A DNA stretch of 64,000 nucleotides from Beijerinckia mobilis (GTDB taxonomy: Bacteria > Pseudomonadota > Alphaproteobacteria > Rhizobiales > Beijerinckiaceae): positions 1-64,000 of the forward strand of contig NZ_JQJH01000022.1 in NCBI RefSeq assembly GCF_000745425.1, written 5' to 3'. A program made the translations under genes and the position numbers. Shown here in pieces: positions 55,664-64,000 of this stretch; positions within the stretch are counted from its first letter, which is position 1; every line of letters begins with the position of its first letter. Below the pieces are notes generated by a model, which saw nothing but the letters and a program-made list of their open reading frames with translations, was not told the origin of the DNA and made no database searches.

Positions 55664-56494
55664 GTGATCGAACATCTCGATGGAGCCACGCGTCTCAATC
55701 TCATTATCGGTGATCCGATCGCTCAGGTGAAATCACCTGGTGGAGTCACAGCGCTTCTGCAGGCGAAGGGCAGTAACGCCATCGTCGTTCCGATTCATAT
55801 TTCGGCGGCAGATCTCGATGCCTTTTTGAAAGGGATGTCGCTGGCGCGAAATCTCGATGGCATCATCGTAACAGTACCGCACAAATTTGCGGCCTATCGT
55901 CATTGTTCTACTGTGTCTGATCGAGCGCGCTTCCTGCAAGCTGTGAATGTCATGCGGCGGAATGCCGACGGTTCCTGGCATGGAGATATGTGTGACGGCC
56001 AAGGTTTCGTGGCTGCTATCGAAGCTGCCGGGGCGATTCTACCTGGAAAGCGTGCGTTGCTCGTCGGTGCGGGTGGGGCTGGTTCTGCAATTGCTTATGC
56101 TCTGGTTTTGGCCGGTGTCGGAGCCTTGGCTATTCATGATGGCGATGACGCTCGCTGTGATGCGTTGATCACTCGGTTGCAGCAGCTCGAGAAGGTCTCC
56201 ATTTTCCGCGGTTCGGCTGACCCAGCCGGCTTTGATGTGGTTGTGAATGCGACGCCGTCCGGTATGCGTGAGGGCGATCCATATCCGGTGAACGTCAAGC
56301 ATTTGTCGTCAGAGATGTTTGTCGGTGATGTCGTTACTCTGCCGGCCGTTCCTCCTTTGATCGTGGCCGCGCGCGAAACTGGATGTCAAACGCAAACCGG
56401 TTCGGGCATGTTCGAGAAGGTGCGTGACCTTATGGTTGATTTTCTTCTCTACAGGAATCGCGACGAAAACGAGTCTCTACCGCTCACGGGATGA
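55664..56494 (+). CDS. AroE-like (shikimate/quinate) dehydrogenase
   Basis: Second AroE-family enzyme (276 aa), of a divergent subclass. The substrate motif is IIGDPIAQVKSPGGVTALL instead of the usual GxPxxHSxSP, so one of the two Ser that hold the shikimate carboxylate is changed. Catalytic Lys in TVPHKFAA near 65 and Asp in GDMCDGQGF near 107 are kept, and the cofactor loop VGAGGAGSAIAYAL is near 132. GTG 55664 is chosen for its GGGGAGG site and homology start. It may use quinate, an amino-shikimate or another hydroaromatic. It is followed by an aromatic-acid transporter. Confidence 0.85.
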   Translation: MIEHLDGATRLNLIIGDPIAQVKSPGGVTALLQAKGSNAIVVPIHISAADLDAFLKGMSLARNLDGIIVTVPHKFAAYRHCSTVSDRARFLQAVNVMRRNADGSWHGDMCDGQGFVAAIEAAGAILPGKRALLVGAGGAGSAIAYALVLAGVGALAIHDGDDARCDALITRLQQLEKVSIFRGSADPAGFDVVVNATPSGMREGDPYPVNVKHLSSEMFVGDVVTLPAVPPLIVAARETGCQTQTGSGMFEKVRDLMVDFLLYRNRDENESLPLTG

Positions 56495-56716
56495 ACACGT
56501 ATTGGGTCTGTCCCGGTTGGCAGTGCTGAATTCGGGCGTATCGCTGCCGACCGGCGACGAAAATACCGAGGATTCAGTTTCGAGTGATGAGATCAGGACC
56601 AGACCTGCGTCGGGGCCGGAAAATGTTGCCCGGCCCCGTATGAACGGGGTAGGGCGGAGATCGATTGCGTGAATAACAATAATAACAAGACAAATTAATA
56701 GAAAATGGGAGGGAGT

Positions 56717-58048
56717 ATGAGCGCGGTTAATATAGCAACGCCTATAAACGCGCCTTTTCAGGCGACAGTCAAAATCGAGCGCTGGACGGTGCTCCAGTTG
56801 TTGGTGACGAGCATCTGTTTTCTCATCAATATGATTGATGGTATGGATGTGATGATCATGTCCTATGTCGCGCCTGCCCTGGCGCATGATTGGGCAATGG
56901 GGCCGGAAAATCTTGGCGTCATATTCAGCGCCGGCCTTGGGGGCATGATGATTGGCTGTCTCTTGATAGCGCCTCTTGCGGATCTTGCGGGTCGACGGCC
57001 GTTGATTCTCGCGTCTTTGACTATCATGACGATTGGTATGATAGCCAGCGGGTTTGCGTCAACGATAACGGTGCTTTTCATCGCGCGTTTTCTTGTTGGT
57101 ATTGGAATCGGCGCGGTTCTGGCAAGCATGGCCGCGATTACGGCGGAATATGCGCCGGAACATCATCGTAGTTTCGCGGTAGGATTCGTTCAGGGTGGAT
57201 ATCCACTCGGTGCGGTATTGACAGGCTTGGCATCTGTCTGGGCCATCCCTGCTTTTGGATGGCGGAATGTTCTCCTGGGCGTTGGTATTGGTTCTTGTGT
57301 CATCCTTCCGTTCGCTTTTTTTACGCTTCCAGAATCTCTCGACTATCTCCTCAAGCGTCAGCCAAAAGCCGCTTTGCGGAAGATCAACAGAATTCTGGGA
57401 CGTCTCGGCCAATCGGAAATAATGACCCTCCCACCGAAAGCTCCGCATCACGGACTAAATCCTGGTGTCGACAAATTGTTTAGAGAGGACATGTGGGTTT
57501 CTACACTGCTGCTATGGTGTGCGATCGTTGCCGGCTTCATGGTTCTTTATTTCATTATTAGTTGGATTCCCAAGTTGGCGATTGAAGCGGGTCTCGATAC
57601 TTCCAATGCAATTATTGCGGGTTCTATCTACAATATTGGTGCCTGTGCTGGTACGACTGGGATGGGATGGCTGACCACCCGCTTTAAACTTCAATATCTA
57701 ACACCAGTATTCATGATTTTGGCAGCCGTTTTCCTTGTCGTCTTTGGCAGCGTCTCCATGCCGGTAAGCATTCTGCTTGGAGTTGCTTTCCTGATTGGAA
57801 TGACCTTGCAGGGAGGGTTCAATAGTTTCTACCCCCTGGCCGCCAGCCTTTATCCGGCGGAAATCCGATCAACAGGTATTGGTTGGGCCGTTGGTGTCGG
57901 TCGTGGCGGGGCGATTCTTGGACCATTGTTGGGTGGCTATTTGCTTTCCATTCATATGCCGCTGCCGACCCTCTTTACTATCTATGCGGCGCCTCTTCTC
58001 GTAGCAGGAGCGTTGGGCTTCGTGGTGGCTCGCATACACAATCGTTAG
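56717..58048 (+). CDS. Aromatic acid:H+ symporter-type MFS transporter 2
   Basis: AAHS-family permease (443 aa), a close relative of transporter 1: INMIDGMDVMIMSYVAPALAHDW near 35, PLADLAGRRPLI near 85, and SLYPAEIRSTGIGWAVGVGRGGAILGPLLGG near 385. GGGAGGGAGT precedes Met 56717. Following the AroE-like gene, it probably imports a hydroaromatic or aromatic acid. Confidence 0.85.
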   Translation: MSAVNIATPINAPFQATVKIERWTVLQLLVTSICFLINMIDGMDVMIMSYVAPALAHDWAMGPENLGVIFSAGLGGMMIGCLLIAPLADLAGRRPLILASLTIMTIGMIASGFASTITVLFIARFLVGIGIGAVLASMAAITAEYAPEHHRSFAVGFVQGGYPLGAVLTGLASVWAIPAFGWRNVLLGVGIGSCVILPFAFFTLPESLDYLLKRQPKAALRKINRILGRLGQSEIMTLPPKAPHHGLNPGVDKLFREDMWVSTLLLWCAIVAGFMVLYFIISWIPKLAIEAGLDTSNAIIAGSIYNIGACAGTTGMGWLTTRFKLQYLTPVFMILAAVFLVVFGSVSMPVSILLGVAFLIGMTLQGGFNSFYPLAASLYPAEIRSTGIGWAVGVGRGGAILGPLLGGYLLSIHMPLPTLFTIYAAPLLVAGALGFVVARIHNR

Positions 58049-58476
58049 AGTACTTTCTGACGTTTCTTGAAGGCGCCAAGCGAGAGCATTTTCAGATTGC
58101 TTCCCTTCCTGAAGCGATTTTATTCAGAACGAAAATGCTCTCGGGATCCTCCTTTAGGAGAGAGAGTCACAAGTCATAAAAGCGGTTCGCCGTCCTCATC
58201 AATCGATTGGATTTAGCGTGACGCGTCTGAGCTATCTCAGGCTTTAGATTTCGCGCGAAATCCTGATGGTCAATCCATGTGTATATTGCCAGGTTGATCG
58301 GCTGTAGACTCAACTCTCTCCCATCAGCTGAGTTCAGAAGCTTGTAAGCTTGCGACCTAATCGATCTGAATCTACCGGCAAATAAATTCCAAATCGTTTC
58401 AATTTGTTATGACAAATACGTGGGATATCAGTTCTCGCGAAATCGGGGCAAGCAACAACAAGGCCTGAGAGGCTTG
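58049..58476. other. Intergenic region with repeat hairpin
   Basis: About 430 bp between transporter 2 and the OprB-type porin gene. It holds the hairpin at 58081-58143 and an AT-rich stretch with TAAATTCC near 58380; otherwise no gene. Confidence 0.5.
58081..58143. repeat. 13-bp-stem extragenic hairpin
   Basis: CGAGAGCATTTTC (58081-58093) pairs perfectly with GAAAATGCTCTCG (58131-58143) across a 37-nt loop. The arm and GAAGCGATT loop segment recur at 7041-7078, so it belongs to a repetitive element family. Its site after the transporter stop would also allow it to act as an mRNA 3' structure. Confidence 0.65.
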
Positions 58477-59745
58477 ATGACTATGCGTAAGGCTTTGATT
58501 TACACATCAATCGTACTCGGTTGGTTAAACACGATGACAGCTTATGCTAGCGAATGGGAGGATTGGATTTCTCAGCCGGTCATGACTGGGACGTGGGGCG
58601 GCGCGAGGACATATTTGCTTGAACGCGGATTTATCTTCCGCGGAGCTTATATTTCCGAAACCGCATGGAATCCCACAGGTGGTAATGCCCCGGGGAGTGT
58701 TCGTTACGCTCAAGCCGTTCGTTTTGGCTTTGATATCGACATGAATAAAGCCGTTGGATTCGCGGGCAATCAATTCCATTTCACGCTGGAAGATCGTGTA
58801 GGCCGCAGCTTGACGGCGGATAAAATTGGCAATCGTTTTGCCGTGCAGGAAATTTACGGCTTCGGGCAGAATTTCCGTCTTGCGGAAATGTCCTTCGAGC
58901 AGGATCTTTTTAGCCGGCGTGTGAATGTCAAAGTTGGCTTTTATTCGCCTGGCAATGAATTTGGCGTGTCTCCCTATTATTGCTATTTTCAGAGTGTCTC
59001 CTTTTGTGGCCATGTGCCGAACCTAGCTGCGTCGAGTGGATGGACAAATTATCCAAGTGGCCGTTGGGGCGGGCGCGGAAAATTCTGGCTGATTGATCAA
59101 TTCTTCTATCTGACGACGGGCGTGTTCCAGGTTAATCCCACTTATAATCAAAAGAATAACGGATTTAAGATGGATTGGTCTGGTACGACGGGCGCTCTTG
59201 TACCGGTCGAACTAGGCATTCAGACGGGTCGCGAGAAAAATGGGTTGCCGGGCAATTTCAAGATAGGTGGATATTACGACACATCGCCTGCGACAGATCA
59301 GTCCAATCCCACAATCATCCATCAGGGGGGGCGCTATGGTGGATATGTTTCCGTAGATCAGCTCATCTATCGTCCGCCAAGTGGAATAGGTGGATTGACG
59401 GCATTTTTTCAATACGGAATGTCCGACCAGACAACTGCACCGATGCCCACGGCATTACAACTTGGGTTTGTTTATGAAGGATTGATTCCCACACGTCCGA
59501 AGGATGTACTTGTCTTTGGTGTCACAAGGGGAGAGACGAACAAGTATAAACGGCAGGCAGCGACGACTCGATTTTTTACCCCCCCTTCTGCTGAAGCTGT
59601 TTTCGAAATCAACTATGGCTTGCAGGCGACACCATGGTGTATCGTGCGCCCTAATATACAATTTGTACGAAGCCCCGGTGCGTTTTCATTCAAACAGGTT
59701 CCGGATGCTTGGGCCGTTGGATTGCAACTTAGATTGACGTTATGA
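58477..59745 (+). CDS. OprB-type carbohydrate-selective porin
   Basis: Outer membrane porin (422 aa) of the OprB family. A signal peptide is at 1-24, followed by WISQPVMTGTWGGARTYLLERGF, the N-terminal OprB signature. Strand-rich barrel and LGIQTGREKNGLPGNFKIGGYYD near 250 are family features; it ends LQLRLTL. Met 58477 has GAGAGG upstream; Met 58483 is an alternative. The family passes sugars and other polyols, and hydroaromatic acids such as quinate resemble polyols. Confidence 0.88.
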   Translation: MTMRKALIYTSIVLGWLNTMTAYASEWEDWISQPVMTGTWGGARTYLLERGFIFRGAYISETAWNPTGGNAPGSVRYAQAVRFGFDIDMNKAVGFAGNQFHFTLEDRVGRSLTADKIGNRFAVQEIYGFGQNFRLAEMSFEQDLFSRRVNVKVGFYSPGNEFGVSPYYCYFQSVSFCGHVPNLAASSGWTNYPSGRWGGRGKFWLIDQFFYLTTGVFQVNPTYNQKNNGFKMDWSGTTGALVPVELGIQTGREKNGLPGNFKIGGYYDTSPATDQSNPTIIHQGGRYGGYVSVDQLIYRPPSGIGGLTAFFQYGMSDQTTAPMPTALQLGFVYEGLIPTRPKDVLVFGVTRGETNKYKRQAATTRFFTPPSAEAVFEINYGLQATPWCIVRPNIQFVRSPGAFSFKQVPDAWAVGLQLRLTL

Positions 59746-59948
59746 AATTGAAACCCGTAATAGTTCGCCTGAAGGCGATGAATTGTGATTATCTAAAGCA
59801 CGGATACATTGCGCTAAGGTAAATTTGATATCTGCATACGGATTTTGAGTTGAGTGATGCAGAACGCGTGAAACCGAATCGCTGTAGTTAAAATTTACAA
59901 ACTTCTCTAGAAAAGTCGAGGCTGCTTTTTTCCGCTTTGGGGGCGAAC

Positions 59949-60533
59949 ATGATTTCGATCAAGATCACAACCGTTGTCGTCAGTGTCGGAATGTTTATTC
60001 TATCTGCATGCAACGACCCAACGGTAGCAACAAAAGAAAATCTTCACAAAACGCTCGCGGAGTTTTTAGATACGCGATGCTTTTTGGTGGGGCCGCAAGT
60101 TTCAGCCTATCCCGTCCACTTATCCGACACCGATGAGTTTGCGCCTTATGATGCTCTTGTGAAGGTGAATCTGCTCAAACGAGGCGAAGATGGCCTTTAT
60201 GATCTCACAGATAAAGGCAGGAGTCTCGTTCGTTTACCTAATGGCGAGAATGATAAGCTAATGGGATTTTGTGCGTATCATATTGATGTAGGTGAAATTC
60301 AAACAATTACCGAAGCGAGAACGGAGGGTAATTATTCGATCCATGACGTAACTTTCAATTATAAGCGAAGAGATGAACCTTGGGCGAGCGACTCTGCTAT
60401 TCAAGCTGCTTTTAAAAGACAATTCATTCCCGTGGAAGAGGAAGTATGGACCCTTCCCATGATGCTCACAAATGGTGAGTGGGGTTTTATGGATCACCTC
60501 TCGGAGAAAAAGGGAAATACTACGACACACTAA
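59949..60533 (+). CDS. Hypothetical lipoprotein
   Basis: A 194-residue product with a lipobox: MISIKITTVVVSVGMFILSAC, cleaved before the Cys and then anchored by lipid. The rest is a soluble periplasmic domain with LVKVNLLKRGEDGLYDLTDKG near 70-90 and no recognised family. It is lower in GC than its neighbours, with AT-rich flanks, hinting at transfer. Met 59949 follows GGGGGCG. It stands alone after the porin gene. Confidence 0.6.
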   Translation: MISIKITTVVVSVGMFILSACNDPTVATKENLHKTLAEFLDTRCFLVGPQVSAYPVHLSDTDEFAPYDALVKVNLLKRGEDGLYDLTDKGRSLVRLPNGENDKLMGFCAYHIDVGEIQTITEARTEGNYSIHDVTFNYKRRDEPWASDSAIQAAFKRQFIPVEEEVWTLPMMLTNGEWGFMDHLSEKKGNTTTH

Positions 60534-61538
60534 ACTGTATGATTTAGAATTCAGATGGTGCAATTCTTCCGTTTAGTTGAAGCATTGCGTAACAAAAAAA
60601 TAAGATAAAACAAGTAACAGTGAGTGTTTGTTACGATCAAGATGATGTTGGTCGACTCCGCGCCATGATCATGTTGTCGAATTCACCGACATGATTTTGG
60701 AGATACATTCCGAAGCTTGATACGCCTCTTTTTTCAATGATTGCCGCACTCAATGAGAAGCTCCAATGGTTCCTCGACGAGCGCGGTCCGGCCACCCTAA
60801 ACGCATTGCCGCGACCTGCGGCATTATATCGAGAGCACCTGGAACGTCGTTATCAACTATTTGCGACACTACCGCAACAGAAAGACGATTTCGACTTCAC
60901 AGCCGAGGGCTGTGTCGAGGAGCTCGCTGGTGCCAGCGTAGTGAAGCGTCGCCATATATGCTGGTCTCTATGGGCGCTCATTATGTCGCCAGAATCTGCT
61001 CCACCATGCTGGATGGGGGGACTCCATAAACAGGTCATCTCGGACAGAAAAGCAGAGTAACCCTATATTCTTGCCAGTCCCCCGGATCGCCCGCGCCAAG
61101 CTCACAAAACCGGCATCTAGTTCAGATGGTCGCACACTAGATACGAGACATCCCTGGTCCGTCATACTCGCCTGGCCCCGATATCCCCTAAGATCGAACC
61201 GCAATTGATTTAAACACACCTGCGTCCGGAGGTGTCCAGATCCAAAAATCCAATTTTTTATTGTCATTGATTTCGTTCGAAGTGTTGTTCTGAAGCGCCG
61301 GTTTAGAGTTCCCTCAAGCATATTGGTTCGCGATTTTGTGCAGAAAGTCCAAGTCATATAAGTATGCGTCCATTTGCATAAATTCGGTACGGTCTTACTC
61401 TCCATCATCTGATCTCAGGCAAGGAAGATTGTTTATGTGTCGGTCTCTACGCGTCGAAACTGTGATGCAGATGAAATCCCAGAGATTTGTAAATCGACTA
61501 CCCTCACTTTAAACATTGTGAACCAGAGCCGATAAACT
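60534..61538. other. 1-kb region without an intact gene
   Basis: AT-rich flanks around a GC-richer core (60730-61200). The core translates in pieces on both strands: EKLQWFLDERGPATLNALPRP on the plus strand from 60755, and RFDLRGYRGQASMTDQGCLV on the minus strand near 61180. These look like fragments of once-real proteins, but I cannot name a family. Confidence 0.4.
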
Positions 61539-63257
61539 ATGACAAGTGTCAGTGTGAACGAAAAAAACTGCGACGTGCTTGTTATTGGTGCCGGTGCAGG
61601 TGGCCTATCAACTGCCATCACCGCAAAAAAGCATGGTCTTGATGTCATTATCATCGAAAAGGAGCCATTCTTCGGTGGCACCATGGCATTTTCGGGTGGC
61701 GTATTGTGGATCCCGGGAAATCGCTTCGATAAGAGTTCGTCGGGTGACGCCGGGCGGCAAGCGGCTCGTCTCTATCTCCATAACGAGACAGGCGATCTTT
61801 ATGATAGCGAGACGGTCGAAGCTTTTCTGGAGCACGGGCCGCGCATGCTCGATTTTTTCGAGCGTGAAACAGAAGTAAAATTCATTCCCACGCTCTATCC
61901 AGACTATCATTCCACGAAAGCGGGTGGATCAGAATGCGGGCGCTCGATATTGGCTGCCCCCTATGATGCCACGGAGCTGGGGTCGGAGATTGTACGTTTA
62001 AGGCGGCCTCTTGAAACAATCACATTCATCGGCATGATGTTTAATTCATCCAATGCCGATATCAAGCATTTCTTCAATGCCACGCGTTCGCTGACTTCCT
62101 TCACATATGTCACCAAGCGCTTGGTTTCTCATCTGAAGGATCTTATACGCTATCGTCGCGGTGTTCAGATCACCAGTGGCAACGCTTTGGCGGCCCGCCT
62201 CGCCAAAACGGTGTTCGATTTGGGTATTCCCTTGTTGACTTCCGCTCCGGCAAAAGAGCTCTTGATCGAGGATGGCAAGATTACCGGTGCTGTCGTTGGC
62301 TTGTTAGAGGGAGACACTCGGATCACAGCTCGACGCGGAGTAGTACTCGCCTGCGGCGGCTTTCCACATGATCTGCAGCGGATCAAAAAAGCCTATTCTC
62401 ATGTCGCAAGGGGCGGCGTGCATGTCTCACCAACACCTGAAGCCAATACAGGCGATGGCATCCGCCTTGCCGAAGATGCCGGGGGATGCTGCGAAATTCG
62501 TTATCCCAATGCCGCTGCATGGATGCCCGTTTCTCGTGTGCCGAGACGTGATGGTTCTTATGGTGTGTTTCCGCATCTGCTTGATCGCTGCAAGCCGGGT
62601 GTCATCGCTGTGAACCGGAAGGGTCAACGCTTCTGCAATGAGGCTAACTCCTATCACGATGTTGGTGCCGCAATCATTGACACCTGCAAGGATGATAAGG
62701 AAACGGTAGCTTGGTTGATTTGCGATCATCGCACCATAAGGAAGTATGGGCTCGGCTATGCTAAACCGGCGCCAGTACCCATCAAATATTATGTCAATAG
62801 CGGTTATCTTTATCGTGCCGCGACCTTACAGGAACTTGCCGAATCCGCACAAATTGACCCTGACGGACTGGTGGCAACAGTTTCGCGTTTCAATGCTGAC
62901 GCTATCAGCGGTGAGGATCAGGAATTTGGACGAGGTGCCACGGCGTTCAACCGCTATCTTGCCGATCCCGACCATAAGCCCAACCCTTGCGTCGCGCCTA
63001 TTCAGCGAGGTCCTTTCTATGCGCTGAAAATCGTCATGGGTGATCTTGGTACTTTTGATGGTCTTGTCACGGATGTTGTTGGCCGAGTGATTGGTGAGGA
63101 CAAACAACCTATTCCGGGTCTTTACGCGGTAGGCAATGATCGCGCCAGCATGATGGGCGGTAACTATCCCGGTGCTGGAATCACGCTCGGCCCGATCATG
63201 ACCTTTGGTTATATTACGGCCCGTCATTTGGCCGGATTCAATGATTGCAGGCAATAG
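61539..63257 (+). CDS. KstD-like flavoprotein 4
   Basis: Fourth paralogue (572 aa): VIGAGAGGLSTAI, GGTMAFSGGVLWIPGN, GGFPHDLQRIKKAYSH, FCNEANSYHDVG and YPGAGITLGPIMTFGYI. The FAD loop and the Tyr/Gly pair expected for KstD-like dehydrogenation are intact. It lies 15 kb from flavoproteins 1-3 but is again followed directly by a NIPSNAP gene and then an SDR. That repeats the arrangement at 44906-47258 and suggests a functional module. Confidence 0.82.
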   Translation: MTSVSVNEKNCDVLVIGAGAGGLSTAITAKKHGLDVIIIEKEPFFGGTMAFSGGVLWIPGNRFDKSSSGDAGRQAARLYLHNETGDLYDSETVEAFLEHGPRMLDFFERETEVKFIPTLYPDYHSTKAGGSECGRSILAAPYDATELGSEIVRLRRPLETITFIGMMFNSSNADIKHFFNATRSLTSFTYVTKRLVSHLKDLIRYRRGVQITSGNALAARLAKTVFDLGIPLLTSAPAKELLIEDGKITGAVVGLLEGDTRITARRGVVLACGGFPHDLQRIKKAYSHVARGGVHVSPTPEANTGDGIRLAEDAGGCCEIRYPNAAAWMPVSRVPRRDGSYGVFPHLLDRCKPGVIAVNRKGQRFCNEANSYHDVGAAIIDTCKDDKETVAWLICDHRTIRKYGLGYAKPAPVPIKYYVNSGYLYRAATLQELAESAQIDPDGLVATVSRFNADAISGEDQEFGRGATAFNRYLADPDHKPNPCVAPIQRGPFYALKIVMGDLGTFDGLVTDVVGRVIGEDKQPIPGLYAVGNDRASMMGGNYPGAGITLGPIMTFGYITARHLAGFNDCRQ

Positions 63258-63271
63258 TGGACAATGCGCTA

Positions 63272-63643
63272 ATGTTTACATCCAAGCCTATTGTTGACTT
63301 GCGGGTCTATACGATCCGCCTACGCAGAATGGCCGAATTCGTCGATATTTTTGATCGGCTAGCCATGCCGGTTCAGCTCAAATATCTGGGACCTCCGCTT
63401 GGTATGTACACGAGCGCAGTCGGGCAGCTGAATCAACTCATTCATCTTTGGCAGTTCGACGATATGGGTGCTTTCGAGTCCTGTCATGCTGCGCGTGACA
63501 AGGACCCGGATTGGCCAGCCTATCTCAAGGCCACGACCGATCTCATTGTTGCTCAAGAAAACCGGATTATCCGCCGTGTTGACATACCGAGTTTGAAAAT
63601 GCTTGGCGGCGAGACACCTGACATAGTCAAAAAGGATAGTTGA
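63272..63643 (+). CDS. NIPSNAP-family protein 2
   Basis: Single-repeat NIPSNAP protein (123 aa): VDLRVYTIRLRRMAEFVDIFDRLAMPV near 8-34 and LIHLWQFDDMGAFESCHAARDKDPDWPAYL near 60-90. Met 63272 is used; GTG 63257, overlapping the flavoprotein stop, is an alternative start. Shorter than the two-repeat protein at 46641. The downstream SDR starts 2 bp after its stop, so the three genes form an operon. Confidence 0.78.
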   Translation: MFTSKPIVDLRVYTIRLRRMAEFVDIFDRLAMPVQLKYLGPPLGMYTSAVGQLNQLIHLWQFDDMGAFESCHAARDKDPDWPAYLKATTDLIVAQENRIIRRVDIPSLKMLGGETPDIVKKDS

Positions 63644-63645
63644 TC

Positions 63646-64000
63646 ATGAGACATGGTTCTCTGGACTGGTTGGGGCTCGAAGACAAAGTTTGCATCATAA
63701 CCGGCGCAGGTGGTGGAATCGGAACTGCGATGGCAATGCGCTTCGCTGATGCAGGGGCAAAGGTCGTCCTGTTGGATCAGCAAGAACCTAAGGTTCTGAA
63801 GGCCGCTGAGGCGGTCAAGCAAAAGACCGGCATTGAACCTGTCGTTCAAGTCTGTGACGTCGCCGATCCGGCGAGTGTAGCCGTAAGCGCAAGAACATGT
63901 CTCGAAAAAGTGGGACCTTGCGATCTTCTAATCAATAATGCCGCTTTGTTGAGGCCAGGATCTCTTGAAGAAATTACTTTGTCCGAGTGGAACGCGCTGA
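63646..64000 (+). CDS. Short-chain dehydrogenase, cut by window edge
   Basis: The first 118 codons of an SDR: LEDKVCIITGAGGGIGTAMA holds the NAD(P) loop near 10-30, and NNAALLRPGSLEEIT near 93 follows. The catalytic Tyr-x3-Lys lies beyond the window. Third gene of the flavoprotein 4 operon. It could oxidise the ring alcohol to the ketone that the flavoprotein desaturates; this is inference from order only. Confidence 0.82.
   Translation, partial: MRHGSLDWLGLEDKVCIITGAGGGIGTAMAMRFADAGAKVVLLDQQEPKVLKAAEAVKQKTGIEPVVQVCDVADPASVAVSARTCLEKVGPCDLLINNAALLRPGSLEEITLSEWNAL

Overview
The window is bacterial chromosome, most likely from an alphaproteobacterium of the Hyphomicrobiales (Beijerinckiaceae-like). 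That placement rests on an alphaproteobacterial Porin_2-type porin, the gene families and operon style, and the mix of decayed IS elements. It is an inference; there is no rRNA or other marker gene to test it, and I see no tRNA gene or CRISPR array.

Left part (1-18.4 kb) is a mosaic of accessory genes among mobile-element debris. It holds an IS21-like end that cuts a frameshifted hypothetical gene, a truncated IS110 transposase, two soluble PQQ dehydrogenase paralogues, an Old Yellow Enzyme reductase, katG, an MFS exporter, an alginate-export-type outer membrane channel with a LysR regulator, and an amide/nitrile operon. That operon runs leftwards: a frameshifted glutamine-synthetase-like gene, a cysteine hydrolase, then cobalt-type nitrile hydratase alpha, beta and accessory protein.

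Middle part (18.4-38.5 kb) encodes both branches of the beta-ketoadipate pathway. catR is divergent from catBC-catA-benABCD-catD, which takes benzoate through catechol and muconate to 3-oxoadipate. A decayed thiolase and SDR lie inside that operon. A Porin_2 porin and an IS5/IS6 graveyard separate it from the pca genes. An IclR regulator is divergent from pcaIJF, which converts 3-oxoadipate to succinyl-CoA and acetyl-CoA. pcaHG-pcaB-pcaDC, with a fused lactonase/decarboxylase, handles protocatechuate and is divergent from an AraC regulator. One pcaIJF set therefore has to serve both branches.

Right part (39-64 kb) looks like a quinate/shikimate (hydroaromatic) catabolic supercluster feeding protocatechuate into the pca genes. 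It contains type I 3-dehydroquinate dehydratase, a YdiB-type quinate/shikimate dehydrogenase, a second divergent AroE-like dehydrogenase, and a two-domain 3-dehydroshikimate dehydratase. It also has two more TIM-barrel proteins, a Gfo/Idh/MocA dehydrogenase, two aromatic-acid MFS symporters, an OprB-type porin and an IclR regulator. Unexpected members are four flavoproteins related to 3-ketosteroid dehydrogenases, two NIPSNAP proteins each next to one of those flavoproteins, and a shikimate kinase with an altered P-loop. The flavoprotein/NIPSNAP set is the best candidate here for an undescribed system, perhaps a desaturation route from hydroaromatic ketones to aromatics. Palindromic TGAATA-type sites occur in two divergent promoters of this cluster and may bind the IclR protein.
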